Assembly (NCBI GenBank): GCA_964491875.1
Contig: CAZBIC010000015.1
Span: forward strand, 86,524-150,523
Direction: 5' to 3'
Source: JADJPG01 sp964491875
Lineage (GTDB): Bacteria > Verrucomicrobiota > Verrucomicrobiia > Limisphaerales > JADJPG01
Length of the DNA: 64,000 nt
Shown: in pieces, positions 42,106 to 51,300 of the stretch
Numbering within the stretch: position 1 is the stretch's first letter
Layout of the letters: each line of letters starts with the position of its first letter
Program-made: the position numbers and the translations under genes
Notes under the pieces: generated by a model
Told to the model about the DNA's origin: nothing
The model's database searches: none
The model's input: the letters and a program-made list of their open reading frames with translations, nothing else

Positions 42106-43911
42106 ATGAAATCTCTCGCCATGCGCGCCGCTGTCCTCCTCGCCGGGACCATTCTCAGCAGTCTCGTTGGCCCGTCCGCCGCCCACGCCCAGTTCCCCGG
42201 CCAGACGACTTACTGCAACCCCATCGACATCGACTACAAATACAACTTCGAGCAACAGGCGCGCGGCATCTCGTTCCGCTCCGGCGCGGACCCGGTTATC
42301 GTCAACCACAAGGGCGAATACTTCCTCTTCGTGACCATCTCCGGCGGCTGGTGGCACTCGAAGGACTTGGTCAACTGGCGCTTCATCAAACCCGACGTTT
42401 CGCCGCATCCATGGCCGAAGGAAGACATGTGTGCTCCGGCTGCTCTCTCGGTCGGCGGCAAGCTCTACCTCTTCCAATCCACCTTTGGCCAGCGGCCCAT
42501 CTGGGTTTCGGACGCTCCGGAGACCGGACGCCTCGAACACTTCAATCCCCTGCTCCCGCAAGTCCCCGGCGCACAAGGTCCGTGGGATCCAGACATCTTC
42601 CACGACCCCGACACGAAGCGCTGGTTCATGTATTTCGGCTCGTCGAACCTGTATCCGCTCTACGGCGTCGAGCTCGACCCGACCAACAAACTCACCTACC
42701 TCGGCAACGCCTACGAGCTCTTCAAGCTCCAGCCCGAGCGCCACGGCTGGGAACGTTTCGGTCCGAATCACACCAGCCCGATCACGCCCTTCATGGAAGG
42801 CGCGTCCATGACCAAGCATCGCGGCAAATACTATCTGCAATACGGCGCGCCCGGCACCGAATACAACGTCTATGCGAACGGCACCTACGTCGGCGACGGC
42901 CCGCTCGGTCCGTTCACCTACGCGCCAAACAATCCCGTCTCCTACAAGCCCGGCGGCTTCGTCACCGGCGCGGGTCACGGGAACACCTTCCGGGATAATC
43001 ACGGCAACTATTGGAACACCGGCACGCCCTGGCTTGCGGTGAACTTCGACTTCGAGCGGCGCATCGCCATGTTCCCGACCGCGTTCGACGACGAAGGTCT
43101 GATGCACGCCACCACGCGCTTCGGCGATCTGCCGCACCGCCTGCCCACGAAGAAATGGCAGCGCGCCGAAGAACTTTTCACCGGCTGGATGCTTCTCTCC
43201 TACCGCAAGCCCGTCACGTCGTCGTCCTTCCGCGACGTCTTCGCCGCCGCGAATGTCACCGACGAAAACATCCGCAGCTTCTGGGTCGCAGGCTCGAACA
43301 AGCCCGGCGAATGGCTCACCGTCGATCTCGGACGCGCGTCGGATGTCCGCGCCGTGCAGGTGAACTTCACCGACTACAAGTCCGGCATCTACTCAAACTG
43401 GGCGAACGTTTACACGCAGTTCAAACTCCACGCCTCCACCGATGGCACGAACTGGATCACCATCGCCGACCTCACCAACGAAAAGCGCGATCGCCCCAAC
43501 GCCTACCTCGAACTCAAGCAACCTGTCACGGCGCGCTACATCAAATACGAGCACGTCTATGTCGCGTCACCGAATCTCGCCATCAGCGACCTCCGCGTCT
43601 TCGGCCACGGCGGCGGCGAAGCACCGCGCACGCCGGCGAACCTGCAAATCCGCCGCGACGGCAACGATCCGCGCAATGCGTTCATCAGTTGGGAAGACGT
43701 GCCCGGTGCCGTCGGCTACAACATCCTCTGGGGCCTGACCACCGAAAAGGGCGACAAGCTCTACCAATGCTACCAAGTCTTCGCCGACCAGCGTCCCACG
43801 CTCGAACTCCGCGCCCTGAACATCGACCAGCCCTACAGCTTCGCCATCGAAGCCTTCAACGAGAGTGGCGTGTCGAAGCCGAGCAAGGTGGTGAGAATTT
43901 CCAGACCCTGA
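42106..43911 (+). CDS. Glycoside hydrolase family 43-like with discoidin and Fn3 domains
   Basis: 601 residues from the ATG at 42106 with a signal peptide (MKSLAMRAAVLLAGTILSSLVG). The N-terminal five-bladed propeller has RSGADPVIVNHKGEYFLF (Asp base), GPWDPDIFHDPDTKRW (pKa-modulating Asp) and SITPFMEGASMTKHRGKYYL (Glu acid), as in GH43. A F5/8-type C domain follows (GEWLTVDLGRASDVRAVQV, ARYIKYEHVYV) and then an Fn3 domain from about residue 510. Probably an extracellular arabinan- or xylan-trimming enzyme; specificity is unknown. A decayed copy of its last 58 residues lies at 47981-48157. Confidence 0.9.
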   Translation: MKSLAMRAAVLLAGTILSSLVGPSAAHAQFPGQTTYCNPIDIDYKYNFEQQARGISFRSGADPVIVNHKGEYFLFVTISGGWWHSKDLVNWRFIKPDVSPHPWPKEDMCAPAALSVGGKLYLFQSTFGQRPIWVSDAPETGRLEHFNPLLPQVPGAQGPWDPDIFHDPDTKRWFMYFGSSNLYPLYGVELDPTNKLTYLGNAYELFKLQPERHGWERFGPNHTSPITPFMEGASMTKHRGKYYLQYGAPGTEYNVYANGTYVGDGPLGPFTYAPNNPVSYKPGGFVTGAGHGNTFRDNHGNYWNTGTPWLAVNFDFERRIAMFPTAFDDEGLMHATTRFGDLPHRLPTKKWQRAEELFTGWMLLSYRKPVTSSSFRDVFAAANVTDENIRSFWVAGSNKPGEWLTVDLGRASDVRAVQVNFTDYKSGIYSNWANVYTQFKLHASTDGTNWITIADLTNEKRDRPNAYLELKQPVTARYIKYEHVYVASPNLAISDLRVFGHGGGEAPRTPANLQIRRDGNDPRNAFISWEDVPGAVGYNILWGLTTEKGDKLYQCYQVFADQRPTLELRALNIDQPYSFAIEAFNESGVSKPSKVVRISRP

Positions 43912-43970
43912 CTGCCGTCATCCCTGGAACAAAGGCGCCAAGAAGTAACCGACCAACTAATCAGCGCGAT

Positions 43971-44000
43971 TTGACAACGCTTGCTGACGCGGTTTACGTT
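43971..44000 (+). promoter_or_regulatory. Possible promoter of the FG-GAP protein gene
   Basis: A perfect -35 TTGACA (43971-43976) is followed after 17-18 bases by a weak -10 (TTACGT or TACGTT), 22 bases ahead of the start codon of the following gene. The -10 match is poor, so confidence is low. Confidence 0.28.
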
Positions 44001-44021
44001 CATATCACGCCAAGTAAGCCC

Positions 44022-46604
44022 ATGAAAAATCTGAACTTTCTCTCGATTAGGTTTTGGGTCCTCGTCCTCAATCTCTTTTTCTCGCCCTTTGGTTTTGGAG
44101 CGACGATTCCAAACACTCTTCTGCATATCTTGGAACACCCAGGAACCAACTCGCAGACGGGAGCCAGCTTCGGTTACCGTGTGGCCGCCAGCGAAGAGCT
44201 TATTGCAGTTGGTTCCCCCGGAGCGTCCCTGAGCAATCGTCGATCAGGAACGGTCAGTATTTTCAGCCTTGAAAGCGGCACCTTGCTTCACTCCCTAACT
44301 AATCCCGGGCCAGCCGATAGCTTCAGCTTTGGAACTGCTGTAGCGATTTTCGGAAAAACCGTGGTCGTGGGTTCGTACGGCGATAGCCGGGCTGGAAGAA
44401 ATTCAGGAGCAGTTTTTGTTTACGATCTAGCCAGCCTCACTCCGACAGAGCCGTCATTGACGCTGACGAATCCGACGCCGCTCGAGGATGAATATTTTGG
44501 TGTCGCCCTAGCGATCTCCGGCACCAGAATCCTCATTGGGGCCGGCTCAGAGAGCTCAGGAGTGCTCCGGGCGGGAGCAGCATATCTGTATGATCTGAAC
44601 CATTCTACTCCGTCGATTCCCATCGCATTTGTCCCGAATCCCTCTCCCTCGACGGATGCAGGCTTCGGCTACGCCGTCGCCTTTGCAGGCACAAAAGGGA
44701 TTGTCGGACGCAGTCGATCCCTGGGAGGTCAGTTGGGATCGGGCCGGTTCTACGTGTATGAAATGGGACCATCGGTTCACGCCGCGCCCAATCAGACCTT
44801 GGCAAATCTCAATGGCACACTGCTCGGAACGGGTGAAGGTCTCGCCACCCACGGAACAACTGCGGTCTTGGGCTCCCGAGTCGGTGCGCGGGTTTATGAC
44901 CTGACGACCATTTTTCCCTCACCAAATCCGATCGCCACGCTCACAAATCCGGCCGCGGGGACTCAAGCAACTCTGAATGGCACATTCGGATCCGCGGTGG
45001 CCATTTGGGGAAACCGTGTTCTCGTAAGCGAACCGCTTTTCGCCCACCTGACGAATGGCACTGGAACTTTTGATGTAGGTCGGGTGTATTCCTACGAACT
45101 GCCGCCACACGGCACCATCTCCGCTCTCGGACCCACTCAGATTCTCACCAACCTGCATGACAGATACGGCGACCGTTTCGGGCTGGATCTCGCCGCATCG
45201 AGTTCCAAGAATGTAGTGGGGATGCCCGGCGCTGACCTGGCTTATGTGTATGAAAGTGGATCAGTGACTCCCTCACAAACGCTGACGTCATTCAATCCTT
45301 CGACCGGGGACAACTTTGGAAGATCTGCCGCAATCTCAGGAAATCGAGTGATTGTGGGTGCGCCCGCGGACGATTCGGGGGCTGAAGATGCAGGATTCGC
45401 CTACGTTTACGATTTGGAATCTGCCACCCCAAATCGACCGGTCGTCTCCATTCCAGATCCCAACCTCAAAGCGTTCGATTACTTTGGCCGGGCCGTGGCG
45501 ATATCGGGTAACCGAATCGCTGTTGGAGCTCCCGGCGCAGATACCGGCGGACCAGATGCTGGCCTCGCATTTGTGTATGAGTTCAACTCGCCGACATCCG
45601 CGGTCCCGATACTTACATTGACCAACCCGTTCCCATATCGAAGCACTGGTTTTGGAGGCGGAGTCGCATTGAATGGAAGTCGCCTCGTGATCGGATCGCC
45701 AATAGGAGCCAACGGCGGCGACGCCTACGTCTACGACTTGAGCTCGAGCACGCCTGCCACACGCGTTGGCAGGGTATCCTCCGCTCACGACGGGCGGTTC
45801 GGCCAAACTCTCGCCATTTCTGATTCAAGAATTGTCGTCGGAGCCTTCTTCGAGGCAGCAGCAGCCGGACGAGTTTACATCTACGACTACTCGGCCAGCC
45901 TAAAGACAAATCCGACCGTGGTGTTGGAGAACCCCCTCCCAGGTGCAAGTCAATGGTTCGGCCGAGCAGTATCCGAGTTTGGATCACAATTGGTGATTGG
46001 GGCGAGTGGCTTGTACTCCGACAAAGGGCATGCCCATCTTTTTGACCTTGCGTCAAACACCGCCACCAACCCCGTGATTTCATTCGTGAATCCCTCCTCC
46101 TCAAACTACGATCTTTTCGGAAGTTCAGTCGCAATCTACGGCTCGATCGTAGCAATCGGGACGATGCGCCAACAGGATCCGATCGACGCAGGAGAGGTCT
46201 TCCTCTACGATCTCTCAGGCCTCAATCCTTCGTCACCCATCGCAACACTGAAACACCCGCAACCTTATTCGCGAGATTCATTCGGAGCCTCGCCCGTCGT
46301 CGGTTCTATAATAAGCATGAATGAAAGCTTTATCGTGATCGGGGCTCCGCAACGCGACACCATCGCGTTTGATCGAGGCGCGACCTACGTATTCGGTCTC
46401 CAACCTTCCCTCGCAATGACGCGCGTTTCGTCCGAATCAGCCTCGCTTTCATGGTTTCCTCGTACCTCTGCGGGATTCATGCTTCAGAAATCCACCACCC
46501 TCTCGCCTTCCAGTTGGGAGAATTGTGTGAGCGGTGAAACGAACCCAGTAGTGATCCCTTTCACCGGAAATTCACAGCATTATCGCCTTCTACAGCAACC
46601 TTAA
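44022..46604 (+). CDS. Exported FG-GAP beta-propeller protein
   Basis: 860 residues from the ATG at 44022 (MKNLNFLSIRFWVLVLNLFFSPFGFGA), a clear signal peptide; the open frame further upstream overlaps the GH43 gene and is not used. The body is a run of FG-GAP-type blades, recognisable as ...FGxAVAISGxRIxVGAP... with a YVYDL strand, for example DNFGRSAAISGNRVIVGAP, DYFGRAVAISGNRIAVGAP and SFGTAVAIFGKTVVVGS. The C-terminal 65 residues are a separate module (FMLQKSTTLSPSSW, ending HYRLLQQP). Likely surface-located ligand-binding protein; the exact role is unknown. Base composition is lower in GC than the preceding GH43 gene. Confidence 0.82.
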   Translation: MKNLNFLSIRFWVLVLNLFFSPFGFGATIPNTLLHILEHPGTNSQTGASFGYRVAASEELIAVGSPGASLSNRRSGTVSIFSLESGTLLHSLTNPGPADSFSFGTAVAIFGKTVVVGSYGDSRAGRNSGAVFVYDLASLTPTEPSLTLTNPTPLEDEYFGVALAISGTRILIGAGSESSGVLRAGAAYLYDLNHSTPSIPIAFVPNPSPSTDAGFGYAVAFAGTKGIVGRSRSLGGQLGSGRFYVYEMGPSVHAAPNQTLANLNGTLLGTGEGLATHGTTAVLGSRVGARVYDLTTIFPSPNPIATLTNPAAGTQATLNGTFGSAVAIWGNRVLVSEPLFAHLTNGTGTFDVGRVYSYELPPHGTISALGPTQILTNLHDRYGDRFGLDLAASSSKNVVGMPGADLAYVYESGSVTPSQTLTSFNPSTGDNFGRSAAISGNRVIVGAPADDSGAEDAGFAYVYDLESATPNRPVVSIPDPNLKAFDYFGRAVAISGNRIAVGAPGADTGGPDAGLAFVYEFNSPTSAVPILTLTNPFPYRSTGFGGGVALNGSRLVIGSPIGANGGDAYVYDLSSSTPATRVGRVSSAHDGRFGQTLAISDSRIVVGAFFEAAAAGRVYIYDYSASLKTNPTVVLENPLPGASQWFGRAVSEFGSQLVIGASGLYSDKGHAHLFDLASNTATNPVISFVNPSSSNYDLFGSSVAIYGSIVAIGTMRQQDPIDAGEVFLYDLSGLNPSSPIATLKHPQPYSRDSFGASPVVGSIISMNESFIVIGAPQRDTIAFDRGATYVFGLQPSLAMTRVSSESASLSWFPRTSAGFMLQKSTTLSPSSWENCVSGETNPVVIPFTGNSQHYRLLQQP

Positions 46605-46640
46605 GGCAGCCGTCTGGCCTCTCGGATTATCAACGGAACT

Positions 46641-46715
46641 TGGGGGGCGATGAAGGATTCGAACCCCCGACCTTCTCCATGTTATGGAGCTGCGCTACCG
46701 CTGCGCCAATCGCCC
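46641..46715 (-). tRNA. tRNA-like gene with anticodon AAC (Val by the code), atypical
   Basis: On the minus strand a full cloverleaf can be drawn: acceptor GGGCGAT/ATCGCCC, D arm GCGC-AGCGGTA-GCGC, anticodon loop ATAACAT with AAC at 46683-46681, T arm GGGGG TTCGAAT CCTTC with two G:U pairs, and encoded CCA. Odd points: the discriminator base is C; position 27:43 is a G:A mismatch; and AAC is a rare bacterial anticodon, normal Val isoacceptors being UAC and GAC. The GGGCGATT opening is typical of tRNA-Val. It may be functional, degenerate or element-borne. Confidence 0.7.
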
Positions 46716-46729
46716 ACAAAGTTATAGAC

Positions 46730-47650
46730 TCAGTTCTTGGAAGTCAGTTGCTCTCCCATTTCCGCTTTGCCACCTCCGGTTTTCAACCGGAACAGCGCAG
46801 AACGCAAGTTCAGGATTAAAGAAATCATTCGCGAAGGCAGGATTCCAAGCGCCCCCAAGTGTAGCTTCAGCTTGATCGCGACCTTCCCCTTCAATCCCAA
46901 CGCCACAAAATACCTTGGAACGAGAACCTTTTCGAAGCCATTCCGCCGCTTGAACTCGGTCAATGAACTCCCCGTCTTATTCCCATACGTATACTTCCCG
47001 TAGAGCAAGTGGGACAGCTTCCTTTCCTCGCAGACCTTTACGGCACGGGCGAGCAAAGCATTACCCGGTCGCTTGTCGTAGTGAAGGTCGCTGGTGATGA
47101 TGTTCAAGATGCTGGCTCCGCCGTCGAGAAACACCAACTTCAAGTATCCGATCAGTTCATTCCCGGCGTAGGCACCGATGAACCGACTGCGCTCCGGGAA
47201 CGTTGATACTTCTTTCCGTATCGTTTCCCGATCCTTCCCATGATGTGAAAAGGCTCGTCCTTGTTTCGTCCGTATCTTGCTGAACAACTCCACGACGCCA
47301 CTCAAAAACTCCTCATCAAACTCCACGCATTTAATCACGACCCCCAACCGCTCAGCTCTTGCCACCTCCTGACGCGCCTTGCGCGACAACCGTTTCTCCC
47401 ACCAGTCGGCATAGTCAATAATGGGAATGGCGGCGACGTTGTCCCACTCGAAATGAAAGGGATGTTTTGGCTTTGGATCAGAGACCTTCTGGGAGAAAGC
47501 GAAGATATCCGCATCCAGCTTGGACTCCTTGATCTTTTTCATGGTGAGCGCGGGATTCGTGACGACCTCGCCCTCCAGCCAGTTCTCCTCATGAACACTC
47601 GCAACCTTGATCCATTTGCCGGAGACAACGATGGAGCATCCATCAATCAT
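46730..47650 (-). CDS. FemAB/GNAT-like acyltransferase
   Basis: 306 residues from the ATG at 47650 (MIDGCSIVVSGKWIKVA); an ATG at 47686 adds 12 residues. The region SRKARQEVARAERLGVVIKCVEF followed by GNELIGYLKLVFLDGG and YGKYTYGNKTGSSLTEFKRRNGFEKVLVP is the layout of FemAB-like/BioF2-like GNAT acetyltransferases, often linked to polysaccharide or peptidoglycan precursor modification. Substrate unknown. It lies between the tRNA-like gene and the GH43 relic. No co-directional partner except possibly the RHS gene upstream, 0.7 kb away. Confidence 0.75.
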   Translation of the reverse strand: MIDGCSIVVSGKWIKVASVHEENWLEGEVVTNPALTMKKIKESKLDADIFAFSQKVSDPKPKHPFHFEWDNVAAIPIIDYADWWEKRLSRKARQEVARAERLGVVIKCVEFDEEFLSGVVELFSKIRTKQGRAFSHHGKDRETIRKEVSTFPERSRFIGAYAGNELIGYLKLVFLDGGASILNIITSDLHYDKRPGNALLARAVKVCEERKLSHLLYGKYTYGNKTGSSLTEFKRRNGFEKVLVPRYFVALGLKGKVAIKLKLHLGALGILPSRMISLILNLRSALFRLKTGGGKAEMGEQLTSKN

Positions 47651-47980
47651 AGCGGAATCCCCTTTTCTCCGTGTTTGACCTGCCATAGTGCCCTGTATTT
47701 TTTATTGAACCGCGCAGCGCCACTAAAGAACCACGTCACGCCCGCAAAGCAAATTCCAATCGCAGGAAAACGCCATCGACGATTCCTTCGGGTAAATGCA
47801 ATTGCCTGTTTTCGGGAACCTCCTGAATGCTTGCTTCGCGTTCCGTCCGTGCTCGGAACACCCAACTCACCGAGCGCGAGGGACAGCCTCTAAATCCGAC
47901 GCAGCGGTAACCTTCTGCGCAAAGGTTTGGCAAGCTGAGGCAACCTGCCCAAAGCCTTCAACTAAAACACACTACGAGAC

Positions 47981-48157
47981 CTGACCGCCAACCATGGCGA
48001 CAATCTCTACCAATGCGACTAAGTCTTCGCCGACGCACGTCCCACGCTCGAACTCCGCGCCCTGAACATCGACCAAAACTACAGCTTCGCCATCGAAGCG
48101 TTCAATGAGAGCGGCGTGTCGAATATGGGCAACGTGGTGAGGACCCTGACGCAGTAA
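47981..48157 (+). pseudogene. Decayed 3' end of a GH43-type gene (Fn3 remnant)
   Basis: Translation reads LTANHGDNLYQCD, then an in-frame stop (taa), then VFADARPTLELRALNIDQ and NYSFAIEAFNESGVSN to a terminal stop at 48155-48157. It aligns along its whole length (58 codons plus the stop) with the last 58 residues of the intact GH43 gene (43735-43911), which reads LTTEKGDKLYQCYQVFAD. Nothing of the rest of the gene is found upstream. It is a relic of a second copy, inactivated by an internal stop. Confidence 0.9.
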
Positions 48158-48362
48158 ACCGGTAGGAAAGGCACCAGAAAACGATCACCGGATTAGGAGA
48201 CGTTTCACGGAACGTCACCGGCGAATCCTCAGATACCACCGACTTTCGACCAGCGCATCCATCGGCATGCGCATTGGAGTTCAACCATAAGTCCAGATCC
48301 GGACCTGTTTGAGCGGCGGATCCCCGATGGGCATAGACCAAGCAAGGCCCCTATCGCAAAGC

Positions 48363-51300
48363 CTAACGATCTCGCGGCATTTCCGATTCCAGAGTGTTCT
48401 TCCCAAAATTTTGAAAATGCTTTTGAAACGGCTCTAAGGCCTCGTCCGCCAATTTGTTTAGATAGTAGTTTCGAGTTGTTGTCCACGTCTTGCTCATGAC
48501 CTCCCTACCTATCGACCCCAAGTAGGACATAGTGCCTGATCCACCGCTGCGACTGTAGCTCCAAACTTTGTCTGCGGATCGCGTGATTGGACTAAAGGTA
48601 TACAAACCTTTGCCAGTTTCTTCCCATTTTGCGTAACCCGATTTGACACCTCGAAAAAAACTATCGTCCTTGTAAACCCAGAAAGACAGTTTCCACCATG
48701 TGGCACTATGAGCTAATCTGCCAGTAGCATTACGCATTTGGCTAGCGGCCCAGTACCTTCCTTTGGCGATGGCAAACTGACCAAAAGCCGAACCTGCTGC
48801 GCTCAGACCGGATGACAGGGCAGCTTTCCCAGGATCCTCACCTTGAATCTTAGCATGAACCGCTCCCTCCGCAGACCCGCCCGCACCTTTTACAGCGGCA
48901 CTCGCTACTGCTTCTTTCCATTCTTTAATCTTGTCTCCAACTGCAGCATGACCAGCCGCCTCCGTTCCAAACTGGATTACCGCGGAAGCAACCGCCATCA
49001 ATGCTGCCTTTCCGGGATCTTCGCCTTTCGCTGCTGCAACAGCTACTCGGAGAGCAATGCCCCATATGCCACCAACGGAGCCAAGCGCACCAGAAATAGC
49101 ACCCTGAAGAGCTCCTTGACCAATATCGCCTCCTTGTATCGCTGCCATGACGGCTCCAATAGCAGCTCCGACAATAGCTGCTTTGACCGCAGCAATAACA
49201 AGTGCCACGACAACAGAAACAATTTCATGTCCGTCTGGGTCAATGTATTTGAACGGGTTGTTATTGGCGTAGGAGTAGGCATTTAACTGTTGGGAATCGG
49301 TGGGATCGGGAACTATGGTGTCAGGCTGGATGAAACGACCGAGTTCAGGATCGAAATATCGAGAGCCGTAGAAATATAGCCCAACTTCCTCATCAAAAAC
49401 CTGCCCGGTGTAGCGATGAGTCACACTCACCGAAGTTTCGTTGAATCTTTGGTTACCGAACGAAGAGTACTCATAGTGTTGAATCCGGTTCGCGGATCGA
49501 TCGAGCACAATACTGGAGGATCCAAGATGATCCTGAACGTAGTAGAAGAAGGAGGCTCCGACGCTTTGCGCCCGTACTTCCGTCGGCGTGGTGGTCAACA
49601 CTAGAACGACCATCATGAAGACCGACAGAGCCTTACTCCAGACCGGCAGGCGATACCAGCGCCGTTCGCGTGCCGTCAGCGTTAAATCCCAGAGATCGAC
49701 AGGGTCTCGCTCCACCGTGGCCAGACGCTGGCAGGGAGCAGCCGAGACGTGCGCACCACACCACTCCAAGACGGCAACTATCCTAGCCAAGGTTCCAAGC
49801 CCCCATCGTCCGGAAATCGGAACAGTCCCGGCTTCCAAACGGCGGCGAACGCTTACACAAAGCACCAGAATCATCAACAACGTGCCGAGCAGCACGGTCT
49901 TCGGAGTCCGATCCTCCGCGAACGGCCACGTAGTGGCAGCGTCCAGCGCTTCACTGGCTTGGGCCCACCAAGTTCGCGGCGCCCACATATTGGCATATGA
50001 GCTACTGGCCTCCGGTTGGAAGGTAGCCACACGTATGTCCCCGGCAAAAACATGGCAGAGTTCTTGGCCGCTCTTGTCCTCATATAGCGCACCAATCCAA
50101 ATCTGATAACTTCCAGAGGACGCACCATCCCGGTAGAGCCGCGTACCGTCGTCCGCATAGCCGAAGTAGGTCACCACATTGTTGGAGTTGACTTCAATGA
50201 GACGGTTTTCCGGATCATAGATCAGGGTCTGGGATCCGCGCTGGATCATATTTCCGTTATTGTCGTACGAATAAGCCTTGCCATGCGCCAGTGTCACCGC
50301 ATGTGGCTTCAGTGAGGTATACTGGTAATGGTTGGTACTAGTTTCGGAGAGCCGGCGAATATTGCCCAAGGCATCAAAGGAATTGGTAAATGTGCCGCGG
50401 GCATTCGAGTAGGAAACCAGCCGGTGCAAGTCATCATATAGGGCATTGGTTATTCCCCCCGAAGCAAAGCCGGAATAACCTGACACCCCTTCCGAAACCT
50501 GCTTGACGTTTGAGGCCTTGTCGAAGGCATAGGTGAGGTCCTGATGATAGCCGCCGCCCGGTTTGCTGACCTTCTTGCTCAATAACCGCTTTGAATTGTC
50601 GTAGAATGAATAGGAATGGGTGACGTTTCCACTGTGCGTTTTGTAGCGCACCGGCTGGCCGAACTCATTGAGGGCGTCCAACTGGTAAAACGTCTCTGAG
50701 CCGGTGCCAGTACCCTGCAGGCTCTTTACCGTATAGAGCACTCCATTGGTATAGCGATACCCCATGCGAACCGTGGTGTTTCCCGGATAGACTACTTCGA
50801 CCGGTTGATCTCCATCGTTATACGATGTCGCAGTGGTATAAGCGCTTGATGCGATATTCAGGAAACGGGTGAGATTGGTCGCGCGCCCCCTTTGGTCAAA
50901 GCCGGTTCTCACCCAGCCTTCCTTATCCACGTAGCCCGTCATCGCCCCTTTCCAGCCAGTGAACCCGGCGACGTTAGTATCGTAGGCGTACAGCGTTGTA
51001 CTACTGAGCACGCTGGATGCGTCGTAAACATCCTTCTTGGTCATACGGCCAAGTGCATCATTGAAATAGAATGCAATCTTCTGGCCCTTGGCATCGACCT
51101 GATTGGTCATTCGCCCAGCCTTGTCGTAGGCATAGGTCCAGGTTCCCATGTTCGGGTCCGTAATGCTGGTTTTGCGCCCGAGAGAGTCATAAACAATCCG
51201 GGTGATGTTGTTGGAATGATCCGAGACGTTGGTCAGATTCCCAACCGGATCATACTTGAAGGTCGTGACAATATTTCCACCGCTGAAGACGTTTACGATG

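Noticed and set aside
43011..44021. Upstream extension of the FG-GAP protein to 1197 residues
   Set aside because: It overlaps the GH43 gene, is Arg/His-rich, and a perfect signal peptide begins at the ATG at 44022.
48102..48341. Small frame downstream of the RHS gene as an immunity gene
   Set aside because: It overlaps the GH43 relic antisense, has no ribosome site or motif, and its composition looks random.
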